A stretch of DNA of 64,000 nucleotides, taken from DAISKN01 sp963716925. Its GTDB lineage: Bacteria; Acidobacteriota; Vicinamibacteria; Marinacidobacterales; SMYC01. Of the stretch, positions 38,504 through 49,723 are shown one piece after another. The stretch spans positions 682,001 through 746,000 of the forward strand of contig CAVQUX010000033.1 in the NCBI GenBank assembly GCA_963716925.1, read 5' to 3'. Position numbers and translations under genes: made by a program. How positions within the stretch are numbered: position 1 is the stretch's first letter; each line of letters starts with the position of its first letter. Below the pieces are notes generated by a model. That model made no database searches. It saw only the letters and a list, made by a program, of their open reading frames with translations, and had not been told where the DNA came from.

Positions 38504-39925
38504 CTACGCTGCTCGGCTTCTGTCGAAACGTTCCAGGAACGCGGGATTCCCTTCCAGGATTCTCGCATAACTCCGGAGCGTCAGCTCGGTCCAGCTCCGG
38601 ATGTAGTCGCAATAGTGCAGGTTGGGTTGGAATCGGTCGCCGTATCGAACCTGGGCCTCGTGATAGCAGCCGCCCGAGCAGAGGCTTCGCGCCCAGCAGG
38701 TATGGCAGTCGGTGCGGTTGTCGAGGTGGCCTTTCGCGAGGTGCTCGGTTCTCTTCCCGGCATCGATTCCCGTCGACACGTGTCCAAAATCGTGATCGCC
38801 CGCGCCCGCGAACCGGTGGCAAAGTCCGAGATCGCCGCCCGGCGCCACCCCGAGAAGCCCGACGCCCGCGCCGCAGGGATAGGCTTTCGAGACTCCCTGG
38901 TGCACTTCGCCCATCATGTCGGCCAGGTTGGCGAAGCCGGTGTAGTGGTTGCGGAGCGCGCCCTCCACGTACTCCTCCGAGAGGATCTCGAACTGCTCGA
39001 GAAGCCGCGTGAATCCCCCCTCGTCGATCGAGTAGTCGCGGCCCGGCGACGACGTGACGGGCGCGAACCCGACCTCGTAGAAGCCCATCTCGTCCACGAG
39101 ATGCTGCCGGGTGCGGAGGAGGTCGAGGGTCTTCGAAGTGACGGTGACCCGGGCTCCGATCGGACGGCCGCGATGGACCTTCAGAAGCTCCCGGATCCGT
39201 GGGGCCACGACGTCGTAGCTTCCCATGCCGGTCGAATAGACCCGCATGCCGTCCTGGTAGTCCTTCGGGCCGTCGATGCTGACCGTGACCCCGATGTTGT
39301 TCTCGGCGAGCCACTGGACGATGGCGGGCGTCAGGAGCGTCGCGTTGGTGGTCAGGCTGAAGTCGATGAACCGACCCTCTTCGGCGGAGCGCTTGCGGGC
39401 GTAGGCCACCGTCGGTTGGATCACTTTGAAGTTGAGGAGCGTCTCGCCCCCGAAGAAAGTGAGCTGCAGTTTCTGGCCCTTCTTCGACTGCGCGATGAGA
39501 AGGTCCACCGATTGGCGGGCGATTTCCTCGTTCATGACGCTCGCCGTTTCGGCTTTGGCGAGCCGGTCGTCGCCGTACTCGTAGCAGTAGCGGCAGGCGA
39601 GGTTGCAGCTGTTGGTGACGTTGAGGACCAGGGAGCTCAAGGGCGGCGGCGCCAGGGCGTCTCCGCTTGAAGGCTTCGCCGGCATCGGAATCAGCGCCGG
39701 ACCGGGACGCTGGACGGCTCCGACGTGCGCGAGCTCGCGCAGCACCTCCGCCTTCGCCGGGTCGGCCGCGAGCTCGGCCAGGGGCTTCGGTCCGCCCTCG
39801 AGGGCATCGAGTACGAACCGCGCGTCGGCATCGAGCTCGACGAAAATCGACGACGGCACGAGGAAGGCGTAATGGCGTCCTCCCACCTCCATCCGATGCA
39901 TCTCCGAACGGTAGACCAGGCTCAT
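38504..39925 (-). CDS. qhpD: Radical SAM/SPASM maturase of the amine dehydrogenase gamma subunit
   Basis: A 473-residue radical SAM enzyme. The 4Fe-4S site is Cys107, Cys111 and Cys114 in CNLACRYC, FFGGETLLN contacts SAM, and the C-terminal SPASM region has clustered cysteines (CGAGVG, GLCHRF, CHTCWARSLCSGGC). In related operons this enzyme forms the intrapeptidyl Cys-to-Asp/Glu thioether bonds in the gamma subunit. The ATG at 39925 overlaps the alpha-subunit TGA (ATGA). The gamma gene starts 14 bases downstream, next to its maturase. Confidence 0.92.
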   Translation of the reverse strand: MSLVYRSEMHRMEVGGRHYAFLVPSSIFVELDADARFVLDALEGGPKPLAELAADPAKAEVLRELAHVGAVQRPGPALIPMPAKPSSGDALAPPPLSSLVLNVTNSCNLACRYCYEYGDDRLAKAETASVMNEEIARQSVDLLIAQSKKGQKLQLTFFGGETLLNFKVIQPTVAYARKRSAEEGRFIDFSLTTNATLLTPAIVQWLAENNIGVTVSIDGPKDYQDGMRVYSTGMGSYDVVAPRIRELLKVHRGRPIGARVTVTSKTLDLLRTRQHLVDEMGFYEVGFAPVTSSPGRDYSIDEGGFTRLLEQFEILSEEYVEGALRNHYTGFANLADMMGEVHQGVSKAYPCGAGVGLLGVAPGGDLGLCHRFAGAGDHDFGHVSTGIDAGKRTEHLAKGHLDNRTDCHTCWARSLCSGGCYHEAQVRYGDRFQPNLHYCDYIRSWTELTLRSYARILEGNPAFLERFDRSRAA

Positions 39926-41628
39926 GGAAAGACCTCTTTGAAGTCCCAATAGGTATAGATGGGAGGGGCGACGATGAGGTGCGCCCGGCCGTGAAGCGGG
40001 CGGGTCGACCCCGGCGGGGTGTAGCTCGCGACCGCCCATACGTCGCCCATGTTGTCGGTCCCTCTCTTCCGCTCGGGATTCGGTCCGTCGATATTCGGCG
40101 TGAAGAAGCCGTTCGCGTCGATGGCCCCCACGTACCGCAGATCCTCGTCATCTTGGATGACGTGATATTCCTCGAGGCTCCAGGTCGGCGTGACCACGTT
40201 GAGCTCGACGTCGTCGGCGGTGAGGGGCTCGCCGTCGGGGCCGTTTCCGAAGCCGACGGCCTCGAACTGAATGAACTGCTTTGCGATCGCCCCCCCGCCG
40301 GTGCGGGCGAGGCCTTCCTGCGGCCGCACCTGGACGTAGTCGATCCGGTCGTAGACCGCGAGAGCGTCGAGGGCCGTCGTTCCTCCGACACGGACGTTTC
40401 GCCGGCCCGGAGGCGCATCGGATTGGACCGAGACCTCGATCTCGATTCGGTCCGGCATCTGCGACTTGATGCGGGTAACGCTCAACCCCGGACCGAGATC
40501 GATATCGCCCGGGGCGACGGACGCGGGGAAGTTCGCGCCGGCGATGCGGAGCGTCGCCGCGGCGGAGCCTTCCGCCGGCGCCGCGACCGCCTTGGGGGAG
40601 ACGCCGGCGATGCGCGCGTCGGAGAGGAGCCGGACCATCCGTACGTCGAGGCCGAGCTCTCCGTACTCACCCCTGAAGAATCGACCCTCGAGAGTGCTGC
40701 CGTCGTCCGAGAGGGACAACACCTCGCGCTGGTCCAGGAGCGCCGTTCCTTCCGATCGGCCACGCCAGGTGAGATCGGTGTAGAGCACTCCCGTCCCCGT
40801 TCGCTTCTCCGCCTTGCCGTCCGCGAGAGTGATGTCGGCGCGGGTAGCGAATCCCGCGGCGGTCTTCTCGAAGGTCACCGTTCCCGAGACGAGCCCCTTC
40901 GTCGGCTGATGCGAGGCGAAGAGCCACTTTCCCGAAAGGTCGCGGGCACTCTTCTTCGCGCGATATTCCTTCCATTCGGCGGTCTCGAACGCGTAGTTCT
41001 CGGCGAGCCAGTCGAGAACCCGGTCGACGCGCCACCTTTCGTCAGGAGGTCCCGCGGTCGTGGGCGGGGCCGCGGACCGCGCACGAGGGGCGTCGTCCCC
41101 TCCCTGCTCTCCCGGGGGCGACCCTCGAAACGTCTGGTACTCGATGATGGGAAAGTAGCCGAGGTGCATCCCCTTCAGGAGCTGCCATTCCTCCTTGGTT
41201 CGCCGCTGGCTCAGGTACCATGCGGCGAGATGACAGCGGTTGCAGGTCTCGCCGACCTCGTCGTTCACCGCTTTCTCGAGGGTCGGCCGCTTCTCCGCGC
41301 GATAGAAAACGGCCCGCGCCTCGGCGGGCGCGAGGCCGTGGTCGTCTCCCAGATAGCGGATGATCCCCTTGGCCTGCTCGGGCGTGAGCTGCACCCGGCC
41401 GGTCCGCATCATCCTCTTCAGCGTCAGCTCCCAGGCCTCGGGAGTCTTTCGCTCGTAGGAGATCCGGGTCATCCTTCCGGCGTCGTCCTGCTCGTGGCAG
41501 GCGCCGCAGGCGCTCTTCACGAGGTCGCTTTTCACCGGAATTCCGACGGTGGCGTCGGCGGCGAGCGCCGAGCCGACTCCGAAGGAAACGAGAAACAGAG
41601 GAACTTTAAGAAAGGCGCTCGGCCCCAC
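39922..41628 (-). CDS. qhpA: Quinohemoprotein amine dehydrogenase alpha subunit (diheme)
   Basis: A 568-residue periplasmic protein. After a signal peptide (FLKVPLFLVSFGVGSALA) come two c-type heme sites, CGACH (41-45) and CNRCH (129-133), then three beta-rich domains with the Ig-like repeats expected for this subunit. It carries electrons from the gamma quinone to an external cytochrome or azurin. The start is GTG at 41628 rather than ATG at 41658 because GAGGAGG lies five bases before the GTG. It is the first gene of the four-gene operon alpha, maturase, gamma, beta. Confidence 0.92.
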   Translation of the reverse strand: MGPSAFLKVPLFLVSFGVGSALAADATVGIPVKSDLVKSACGACHEQDDAGRMTRISYERKTPEAWELTLKRMMRTGRVQLTPEQAKGIIRYLGDDHGLAPAEARAVFYRAEKRPTLEKAVNDEVGETCNRCHLAAWYLSQRRTKEEWQLLKGMHLGYFPIIEYQTFRGSPPGEQGGDDAPRARSAAPPTTAGPPDERWRVDRVLDWLAENYAFETAEWKEYRAKKSARDLSGKWLFASHQPTKGLVSGTVTFEKTAAGFATRADITLADGKAEKRTGTGVLYTDLTWRGRSEGTALLDQREVLSLSDDGSTLEGRFFRGEYGELGLDVRMVRLLSDARIAGVSPKAVAAPAEGSAAATLRIAGANFPASVAPGDIDLGPGLSVTRIKSQMPDRIEIEVSVQSDAPPGRRNVRVGGTTALDALAVYDRIDYVQVRPQEGLARTGGGAIAKQFIQFEAVGFGNGPDGEPLTADDVELNVVTPTWSLEEYHVIQDDEDLRYVGAIDANGFFTPNIDGPNPERKRGTDNMGDVWAVASYTPPGSTRPLHGRAHLIVAPPIYTYWDFKEVFP

Positions 41629-41835
41629 AGAGACCTCCTCGAGGAAAAACCGACACATCTTATCAGTCTGTTGCGCAAATGTTCAAGATGCTGAGCAGCA
41701 ACGGGAAGTGGAGCCCTTTGCGTTTGATTCCCCTTCTTCCAGGCGTTTGGCCGAGAGGTATCTCTACGGGTTGCGCCACCACTTCAATATCGGCAGCCGC
41801 GCTAGAATGAATTGTCGCCGGCGAAGCCAATTTCG

Positions 41836-44800
41836 ATGACAGCCCTTATGCGACGGTTCGCCCGACTCCTGGCGATCTTCCTCATCGCCTCCGCACTGCT
41901 GTTCGTCCTGGTCCATACGGCACCCCTCAAGCGAGCGGCGTCTCGCGCGGCAGTGGCCCTCGTCGAGAGGTCTCTGGGGGGCTCGGCGGCGTTTCAAGTC
42001 TTCGACTACCGGCTTTGGCGCGGCGAAGTGCGGGTCGAGGGTTTCTCCTGGACGTCGGAGGGGAAGGCAGTGCGTGCGCGCGAGGTCCTGATCCTCCTCT
42101 CTCTCCGCGGGTCGGTCGAGGTCCGAGTCGCCGAGCCCGACGTCCGGATCACGCTTTCGGGATCGGCGGGCGACGAAGAGGCGGGGCTTCCCGGAGTCGT
42201 CCTCGGCGCCCGGCTCACGATCGAGAACGGGACGGTTCGCATCGAGTGGCCGCAGGAGAACCGAGCTCTCGAGCTCGGTTCTATAGACGCCGTGCTCGTT
42301 CCGGAGGGAGCGTTCTCGCGAGCGACGCTCGAAGCCGCGACGGGCCGCTTTCGAGACGGCGACCTCGACGTCGGCTTCGGCCCCGCCCGTGCCCGCCTCC
42401 GTCTGGGATCGACCAGCATCGAGATCGACGAGGCACGAATCTCGAAGGACGGATCTTTCGTCACCGCCTCGGGATCGCTCGCGCCCCTGTCCCCTCTCGG
42501 GGCCGACCTTCGTTTCGAGCATTCGATCGAGGGCTCGCTTCTCTCGACGTTCGACCCTCGGATCGCGCTCGAAGGCGTCCTCGAGGGGGAAGGGGCCCTC
42601 CGGCGCCGCGCGGGCTTGGAGGACGAAGGCGAAGGCGTTCTCCGGGCTCGGACCGTCTCCGTGAGCTCCATCGGGCCCTTCGCGGCCGAGGCGTCGTGGC
42701 GCTTCGCGGGGGATGCGGGGGGCGCCGACGTCTCGTTCGAGAGCCCGGAGTCCGGCCACCTGGCGCCGCTCTCGAGCCGGATCTCTGGACGGCTCGCGCT
42801 CTCGGTCGAGAATCTGGACTTCGAGAACGCGCGCGGCGAGGGGGTGATTTCCTTGCAGGCTCCCGCGAGAGGCGGTCCTTCCGGCATCCCTCTCCGCGGA
42901 GACGTCGCCATTCGAGTGGAAGGGAGGCAGATTGCGTTCACGGCGCAAAGGCTCACCGTTCCCGGAGCGGAGATCGAAGCGTCGGGAACCATCGGCGAGT
43001 CCATCGAGGCTCGGTATCGCGCGAGGATCGAAGACCTCGGCAAGGTCGCTCCGCTTTTCTCTGTCGCCGGAATTCGACCGTCTCCACTCCCCCTTCGAGG
43101 TCGTCTCGACCTAGAGGGGACGGTCGAAGGCCCGATCGGAGCCCCTTCGATCGAATCGGGGATCGCGAGCGACGCGGTCGGCATCGGCGAGGCGACGTTC
43201 GCGGTGACGGGCCGCGCCGCCTTCCGCGGGTCTCGGGTCGAAGTTGTCGACCTGACGCTCCGGGGGGCGGAGGAAGGGTCGATCGTCGTGAACGGCGCGA
43301 TCCCCACGAGCCCCGGTGGCGGAGCCTTCACGCTCGACGCCAGAATCGAGAGTCTTCCTCTCGCCGGAGTCGCCGAGGCGATCTCCTCGGGAAAACTCAC
43401 CGCGTCTCTCGCGGTGTCCGGGGAGCTCTCGCGGCCGGAAGTCGAGATCTCGTTTACGGCTTCCGATTCTCGCCACCGCGAACGGCCTTCTTGCCGACGT
43501 CCGCGGCGAGGCGCGAAGCCAGGGTTTCGCGGGCGAAGCCGAGCTTCACATCGAGAACGTCTCCTTCCAGGGGAAGCCACTCCCGGGAGCCACGGTAGCG
43601 ATCGAATCCGACGGCATTACGGCCCGGCTCTCGACGAGGTTCGACGACGGCTCCGAGATCCTCGCCGCTGAGGTGGGTTTGAGCGCTCCGTATCCTTTCG
43701 AAGCGGCGCTTCCCCTGGAGAACATTCCCTTTGCAAGAGTCCGGGAGTTTTTTCCGGCGCTTGCGGAAGCGGGGATGGAGCTCGAGGTCTCGGGCCGGGC
43801 GCGCGTTCGAGGCTCTGTCTCCGACATCGAGGCGTTTCGCTACCGCGTGGACGCGGAGCGGGTTCTCGCCGTGTACCGCGGGATCGCGCTCGGCGCCACC
43901 TCGCCCTTCGTCATCGAAGGAACCCGCGAGGGATTCTCCGTCTCCGATCTGACGCTCGTCGGCGAGGACACCGCGATTGGAATCGACGGCATCGTGCCTC
44001 TATCGCGGGACGGGAGCGTCGTGCTGCACGCCCGCGGGGCTTCGCGGCTCGAGCTCCTGAGGCCGTGGTTCCCGGAGTCCGAGCTCTCGGGGCGAGCGAA
44101 CGTCGATATTCGCGTGGAGGGAGCTCTCCCCGACCCGTGGCTTCGCGGGGAGCTGAGCCTCGAAGGAGCGAGCGCGCGCTTCGGCGAGATTCGGGTCGAG
44201 AAGGTCGAGGCTCGAGCCAACTGGAGCGACCGCGCTCTGGTGCTGGAAGCGTTGTCCGGGGAAACGCTCGGCGGAAGGTTCAAGGTCTCGGGCGAGCTTC
44301 CGCCCCAGCTCCTCGACGCCTCGGCGCCGGCACGGATCCGCTTCGAGGCGACGGATTTGCAGCCTCTGAGCCTCGCCGGCACTCTCGAGGGGGCGGACCT
44401 TCGGATCGCCGTCGACGGCGAGCTTCAGGGCTCGGGCACGGATCTGTCTCTCTGGCAGGGTCGAGGGTCCATTCGAAGCGTGCGCTTCGGCACGAGGGGC
44501 TTCGAGATCGCGAACGAGGCGCCGGGCTCGTGGTCTTTCGAGAGCGGGAGGCTCCTGGTGTCCGATTTCCGCATGGCGAGCGGCGAGACCCGCCTCGTCC
44601 TCGAGTCGGAGGTGCAGCCGTTTCCCGGTCCGCTCACCTTCCGCGCCCGCGCTTCGGGCCGGGTGGACCATGAGTTCTCGAGGCTCTTTCTGCAGGATCT
44701 GGGCCTGACTTTGACCGGCGTCACCGACCTGGACTTGCGGGCGGAGAAGAACGGAGACGAGCCGCTCGACCTGTCCGGACGGGGCTCGTTCACGAACGCC

Positions 44801-47800
44801 CGCCTCGTCGTGCGGGAGCCCCCGATCGCATTCACGAACGTGGCAGGAGAAATAGAGCTCTCGGGAAGCTCTATATCCATCACCCGGCTGACGGCGGACG
44901 CCGGCGGCGGAAAGATCGATGCCGAGGGATCGCTCACCCTCGAGGGCGTTGCGCTCGGCAACGTCGACCTCCGCGCCACGGCTCGCTCCGTCCGCCTCAA
45001 CTATCCCGAGGGCCTGCGCAGCGAAGTGAACGGCGATTTCCGGCTGCGAGGCCGTCCGGATCGCCTGCGCCTCACCGGGGACCTGGACCTCGCGCGGGCG
45101 CTCTTGAGCCGGGATATCAGCGTCGAATCCGAGCTCCTGCAGTCCCTGTCCCGGGTGAGCACTGCCTCCGCGCCGAGCCCCTTCGCCTCGAAGGTCGACC
45201 TCGAGCTCCGCATCAGCGCGGCGGAAGCGTTCCGCATCGACAACAACCTCGCCCGCATGGAAGCCTCGGTGAACCTGACTGCGTCCGGCACGGTCGCCGC
45301 ACCGGAGCTCTCCGGGATCGCCTCGGTTCGTCCCGGCGGCCGGTTCCGGTTCGGGGGAAACGAATATCGGGTCGAGACCGGCCGCATCCTGCTTCGCGAC
45401 TATCCCGTGGGACCTCCCGAGCTCGACATCACCGCGCGCACGTCCGTCGGACAGTACGACATCCGCCTGGTGTTGCGAGGGCCGACCGACAACCTCTCGA
45501 CCGAGCTCACGTCGGAGAGTCATCCCGAGCTCTCGCGCGGCGACGTCGCCTCGCTCCTCATCACCGGAAGGACCCTGGGAGAGATCTCGAGCGCGAGCCG
45601 CGACATCGTGTCGAACCGCATGGTCTCGTACCTCGGAGCGAGTCTCGCGGATCTCGCTAAGCTCGGAATCGGCGAAGCGCTTCCCTTCGAGATCGTCACC
45701 GTCGAGCCCTCCCTCATCGCGGGCGAGGCCGATCCCGGAGCCCGATTCACCATCGGAGCGCGCTTCAACAATTCCCTGTCGCTGGTGTACTCCATCGGCC
45801 TCGACAACGCGGAGAACCAGATCTGGGTAATCGACTACGAGCTTCCGCGGCGAATCCGGACGCAGGTCGTGCGCGACGAGGACAACGAGTACACATTGGG
45901 ACTTTCCCAGGAAATCCGGTTCGACGTCCGCGATCGATCGAGGGCCACCGCTCGGAAGGAAACGATCTCCGACGTGATCGTCAGGTTCGAGGACGGCACA
46001 TCCGGAGCGACGGAAGAGGAGCTGCGGAACCTCCTTTCCTCGAAGTCCGGCGACGCGTTCGACTACTGGAAGATCTGGGAGAAGGCCGAAAAGGCTCGCG
46101 GGGAGCTGCGCTCGCAAGGATACCTGGAGGCGATCGTGGACGTGTCCACGGCGGCGAGGGAGAACGGGGGCATCGGCGTCGAGTACCGCATCCGGGTCGG
46201 ACCCGAGGTGAGTTTCGCGTTCCCCGAAGACGAGCCCGACGGGTCACTGAAAGAAGCCCTCGAGAGCGCCTGGACGGGAGAGGCGAGCGACTCGTTCCTC
46301 ACCGTCGACCTCGCGAACCTCGCTACCGGGAGGCTCTTCGAGGACCGTTACTTCACGGCGACCGCCGAGATCACCACGGAGAGAAGCGATCGGGAGCTCC
46401 TGGTGAAGGTATTTCTGGAGCGCGGACCTCGGGGAAGAAACGTCGTGGTCGACGTCACCGGTAACGAGGCCGTAGAGGATTCTTTTCTCCTCGCGACGCT
46501 CCCGAAGCCGCGCTCGGCGGCGTTTCACGATCTCCTCACCACGAAGCGATCGCAATTGAAGCAGGTCGTGGCCCTTCAATACGCATCCCTGGGCTTCGTT
46601 TCCGCTTCCGTCGCCGATCCCGAGACCGCATTCGACGTGGGGACGGGAGACTACCGCGTCACCATCCCGGTAGTGGAAGGCAAACGCTTCCTCGTGGGCC
46701 GTATCGAGCTCGAGGGGGTGCCCCCGGAGGACGAGGCGGAGCTCCGATCGAGGCTCTCGCTCAGGGGGGGCGAGCCCTTTCGGGTCCAGTCCTTCAGCCA
46801 AGATCGCGCGGCGGCGGCGGCGTTCTATCGCGAGCGCGGATTCGTCGACGTCGAAGTGGAAGCGACGATCATGGAGCGGGAGGAGAGCGTCGAGCTCGGG
46901 GTGAGGATCGTAGTGAGGCCCGGGCCGCGGGTGATGGTGGCAGACGTCGAAGTCCGCGGCAACGACATCACACGCGAGAGCGTCATCCGGCGGGAGGTCA
47001 AGCTGACCCCCGGCGCCCCGCTCAGCGCGTCGGCGTTGAGGGAGACGGAGAGGGGTCTCTACGAGCTCGGAGTCTTCCAGTCCGCGGAAGTGGTAGTGGA
47101 AGAGCCGCACGAGGCCCCGGCCGAGGCCACCGAGCCCTCGAGCCGCGGGGTCCGCATCGCCGTCGTCGAGACCCAGGATCTCGAGCTCGACTACGGCGGG
47201 CGCGCCTCGACGGACGGATTCTTCGAGGTGCTCACCGAGCTCCGGGCGCCGAACCTCTTCGGGCGGGCTCAGCACGCGGGCCTCCGCGCGCTCGTCGGGA
47301 GCGAGAGGAAGATCTTCCGGTTCTCGTACCACAGCCCCTATCTCTCCCGGTACCGGCTGGACACGGACTTCTGGGTCGAGAGAAGCATCGAGCACGAGGC
47401 CATCGAGCCGCTCGCCTTCACCGACCGCATCTGGACGTTCACCGCGCAGCAGACGCGACCCGTCACCGAGAAGATCGACGCCCAGTGGAGCTACACGTTG
47501 CGGCGGACCGTCACCGAGCTCGAAATGTCCGATTTCGACCCGGCTTCCACGAAGCGCAGCATCGTCACCGGCTCGCTCATCGGGGACCATCGGGACAACA
47601 TGCTCCTCCCGAGGCGGGGGCGCCTCTGGTTGCTCACGGGCCAGGCCGCCCCCGAGTTCCTGGGTTCCAACGTGAACTTTACGAAGATCTTCGCGCAGCT
47701 CTTCACTTACGTTCCTCTGACCGGAAGCGTCGTCTGGGCCTCGGGCTATCGCGTGGGCGCGGCGAACGGCTTCGGCGAGCCGCTTCGTCGCGAAGACGGT

Positions 47801-48139
47801 TTCCGCGCCGGTGGACCCAACTCGGTGCGGGGCTTCGAGCAGGACTCCCTCGGCCCCATCGATATCGCCGTGCTCGGAGGGGGCGGGCTCGCCGTCTTCA
47901 ATCAGGAGATCCGCTTTCCCCTCTGGTGGCGGCTCCGGGGCGCCGGCTTCTACGACGCCGGAAACGCGTTCGAGAATGCCTCCGACATCCGGTTGTCGGA
48001 GCTGAGGCAAAGCGTAGGCGTTGGAGTCCGGTTAGAGCTCCCCTTCGGCCTCATCCGCCTGGACTGGGCCGCCGTGGTGAACCCGCGGCCGGACGAAAAG
48101 CCCTGGCAACTGATCTTCAGCCTCGGGGACGCGTTCTAG
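41836..48139 (+). CDS. TamB-Omp85 (TamA/BamA-like) fusion protein, frame broken once
   Basis: About 2100 residues after removing one extra T at 43467-43468. An N-terminal membrane anchor (RLLAIFLIASALLFVLV) is followed by about 1050 residues of AsmA/TamB-type beta-repeat, then the conserved TamB C-terminal region (about 1090-1360, with SRGDVASLLITGRT and FTIGARFNNSLSLVY), then several POTRA domains (about 1375-1760) and an Omp85 barrel (about 1785-2100) with the VRGFEQ loop motif and a terminal aromatic residue. Normally TamB (inner membrane) and TamA (outer membrane) are separate partners that insert outer-membrane proteins or move lipids. Here the barrel joins the TamB domain in one frame, well downstream of the break, so the fusion is not an artefact of it. 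Confidence 0.85.
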
Positions 48140-48143
48140 CCGT

Positions 48144-48638
48144 TCAGATCTTCGAGAGAAACGACCTCACCGCGGGCGCCTCGGGGGCGTCGGGAGCGAG
48201 CTCCAGGAATTGTCGCAGATGAAGGATCGAGCGCTCCTTCTTGCCGGTCTGGTTATACGCCATGCCCAGGTTGTAGTGGGCGTAGGCGTGATTCGGCGCG
48301 AGCTTCACCGCGTTTTCGAGCTCCGGTATGGCCTGACCGAGGTCCTTCATCTTTACGTAGGCGAGCCCGACGCCAAAATGAGGCTCGGCGTAATTGTCGT
48401 CCAGGCAGATCGCTTTCTTCAGAGGCTCGAGAGCGCCTCCCGGGTCGCCGGCGTGGATTCGCGCGAGCCCGAGGTAAGTGAGCAGCTCTTTGTTCTCGGG
48501 CGATGCCTCGACTTCCGCCTCGAGGGCGCTCGCCGCCTCGGCGTGCTTGCCCTGCTTGTAGAGCTCGAGCCCCGCCGTTTGCGCCCAGGCCAGAATCGGC
48601 ATCGTGAGAGTGATCCCAATGCAGGCAATGTATTTCAT
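48144..48638 (-). CDS. Exported TPR-repeat protein
   Basis: A 164-residue protein with a signal peptide (MKYIACIGITLTMPILAWA) and about four TPR repeats (LYKQGKHAEAASALEAEVEA, LGLARIHAGDPGGALEPLKK, VGLAYVKMKDLGQAIPELEN, LGMAYNQTGKKERSILHLRQ). TPR domains bind other proteins; the partner is unknown. It converges with the TamB-Omp85 gene, ending five bases from it, which hints at but does not prove a role in envelope assembly. Confidence 0.85.
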   Translation of the reverse strand: MKYIACIGITLTMPILAWAQTAGLELYKQGKHAEAASALEAEVEASPENKELLTYLGLARIHAGDPGGALEPLKKAICLDDNYAEPHFGVGLAYVKMKDLGQAIPELENAVKLAPNHAYAHYNLGMAYNQTGKKERSILHLRQFLELAPDAPEAPAVRSFLSKI

Positions 48639-48752
48639 CGACTCAATCCTCCCGCTCTGTCTCCGAAAGGAGACGGTTCGAAGCTTTGGAGCTTCCTGCC
48701 TCTATTGTAGGCACGACCCGTGCCACATGATGGGTGCCCGAAATCACGCCAA

Positions 48753-49421
48753 TTACTTGAAAGTCGTGATTTCGCGAAGACCCTTCCTGGTAATTTTCGG
48801 CACGCGGGCATCTTCCTTCGGGTAGCCCACGACGAGAATGAGGAACGCCCTCTCGTGGCCCGGCCGTCCGAGGATCTCGTTCAGGAACCCCATCGGGCTC
48901 GGCGTGTGGGTGAGTGAAACGAGGCCGGCGTCGTGGACGGCCGCGATCAGCATCCCCGTCGCGATGCCCACGGATTCGGTGACGTAATAATGTTTGACCT
49001 TGCTCCCGTCCGGGCGGACGCCGTGGTTCTGGGCGAAGATGACGATGAGGTAAGGGGCTTGCTCCAGAAAGGGCTTGTGCTCGTCGGTCCCGAGAGGCGC
49101 GAGCGCCTCGAGCCACTCGTCGGGAGCGCGCCCTCCGTAGAACTCCTTCTCCTCGGCTTCCGCGGCCTCGCGGATCCGCTTCTTGAGGACCGGGTCGGCC
49201 ACGACGACGAAGTGCCAGGGCTGCTGATTGGCCCCGCTCGGAGCGGTGCCCGCGGTGAGGAGGCAGTGCTCCAGGATTTCCCGGGGCACGGGTCTCGTGG
49301 AGAACTCGCGGACGGTCCGGCGTTTCCGGAGCTTGCGGTAGAACGCCGCGGCGCGCCGCCTCATCTCTTCGACGGGCAGCTCCTCGTACTCGGAAAGCGG
49401 AACGAGCTCGGGCCGGGGCAT
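48753..49421 (-). CDS. Nitroreductase-family flavoprotein
   Basis: A 222-residue FMN-binding protein. Family landmarks are KRRTVREFSTRPV (residues 31-43), the flavin-contacting TAPSGANQQPWHFVVV, and the C-terminal FLILVVGYPKEDA. The layout is nearest to the iodotyrosine-dehalogenase/BluB-like branch, with a helical lid between (EEKEFYGGRAPDEWLEALAP). Reduction of a halogenated or nitroaromatic compound with NAD(P)H is plausible, but the substrate is unknown. It is the last gene of a five-gene operon and begins eight bases after the CusF-like gene. Confidence 0.85.
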   Translation of the reverse strand: MPRPELVPLSEYEELPVEEMRRRAAAFYRKLRKRRTVREFSTRPVPREILEHCLLTAGTAPSGANQQPWHFVVVADPVLKKRIREAAEAEEKEFYGGRAPDEWLEALAPLGTDEHKPFLEQAPYLIVIFAQNHGVRPDGSKVKHYYVTESVGIATGMLIAAVHDAGLVSLTHTPSPMGFLNEILGRPGHERAFLILVVGYPKEDARVPKITRKGLREITTFK

Positions 49422-49429
49422 GGACGACT

Positions 49430-49723
49430 CTACTCCGGGCTCACGGGAGCCATCGCGGCGACGGCGTAAGCGGAGCCGTCGACTTCGATCCGGAACTTCA
49501 CCCGCATCCCCTCCTCGATTCCCGAGAGGAACGACGAATCCTTCACCGGGAAGGTCATGGTCATCGCCTCCATGAATCCGGGCAGCTCTCCGTGGTCGAG
49601 GGTCACCTGATCGCTTCCGATATGGACAACGATCCCGACACCTTCGTAAACCTTCGGCCCGCGGTCCCGAGCCGGAGGCGCGCAGGAGAGCGCGAGAACG
49701 GAGAGGCAGACGAGTCGCCTCAT
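49430..49723 (-). CDS. CusF-like copper-binding lipoprotein
   Basis: A 97-residue protein. A hydrophobic N-terminus ending in LALSC suggests a lipoprotein cut before Cys14. The remainder matches the CusF-type OB-fold: YEGVGIVVHIGSDQVTLDHG, then GFMEAMTMTFPVKD, where the clustered Met residues and upstream His are typical Cu(I)/Ag(I) ligands. It probably sits in the periplasm as a metal chaperone. The ATG overlaps the TGA of the upstream zincin gene (ATGA). No CusABC pump is nearby. Confidence 0.78.
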   Translation of the reverse strand: MRRLVCLSVLALSCAPPARDRGPKVYEGVGIVVHIGSDQVTLDHGELPGFMEAMTMTFPVKDSSFLSGIEEGMRVKFRIEVDGSAYAVAAMAPVSPE

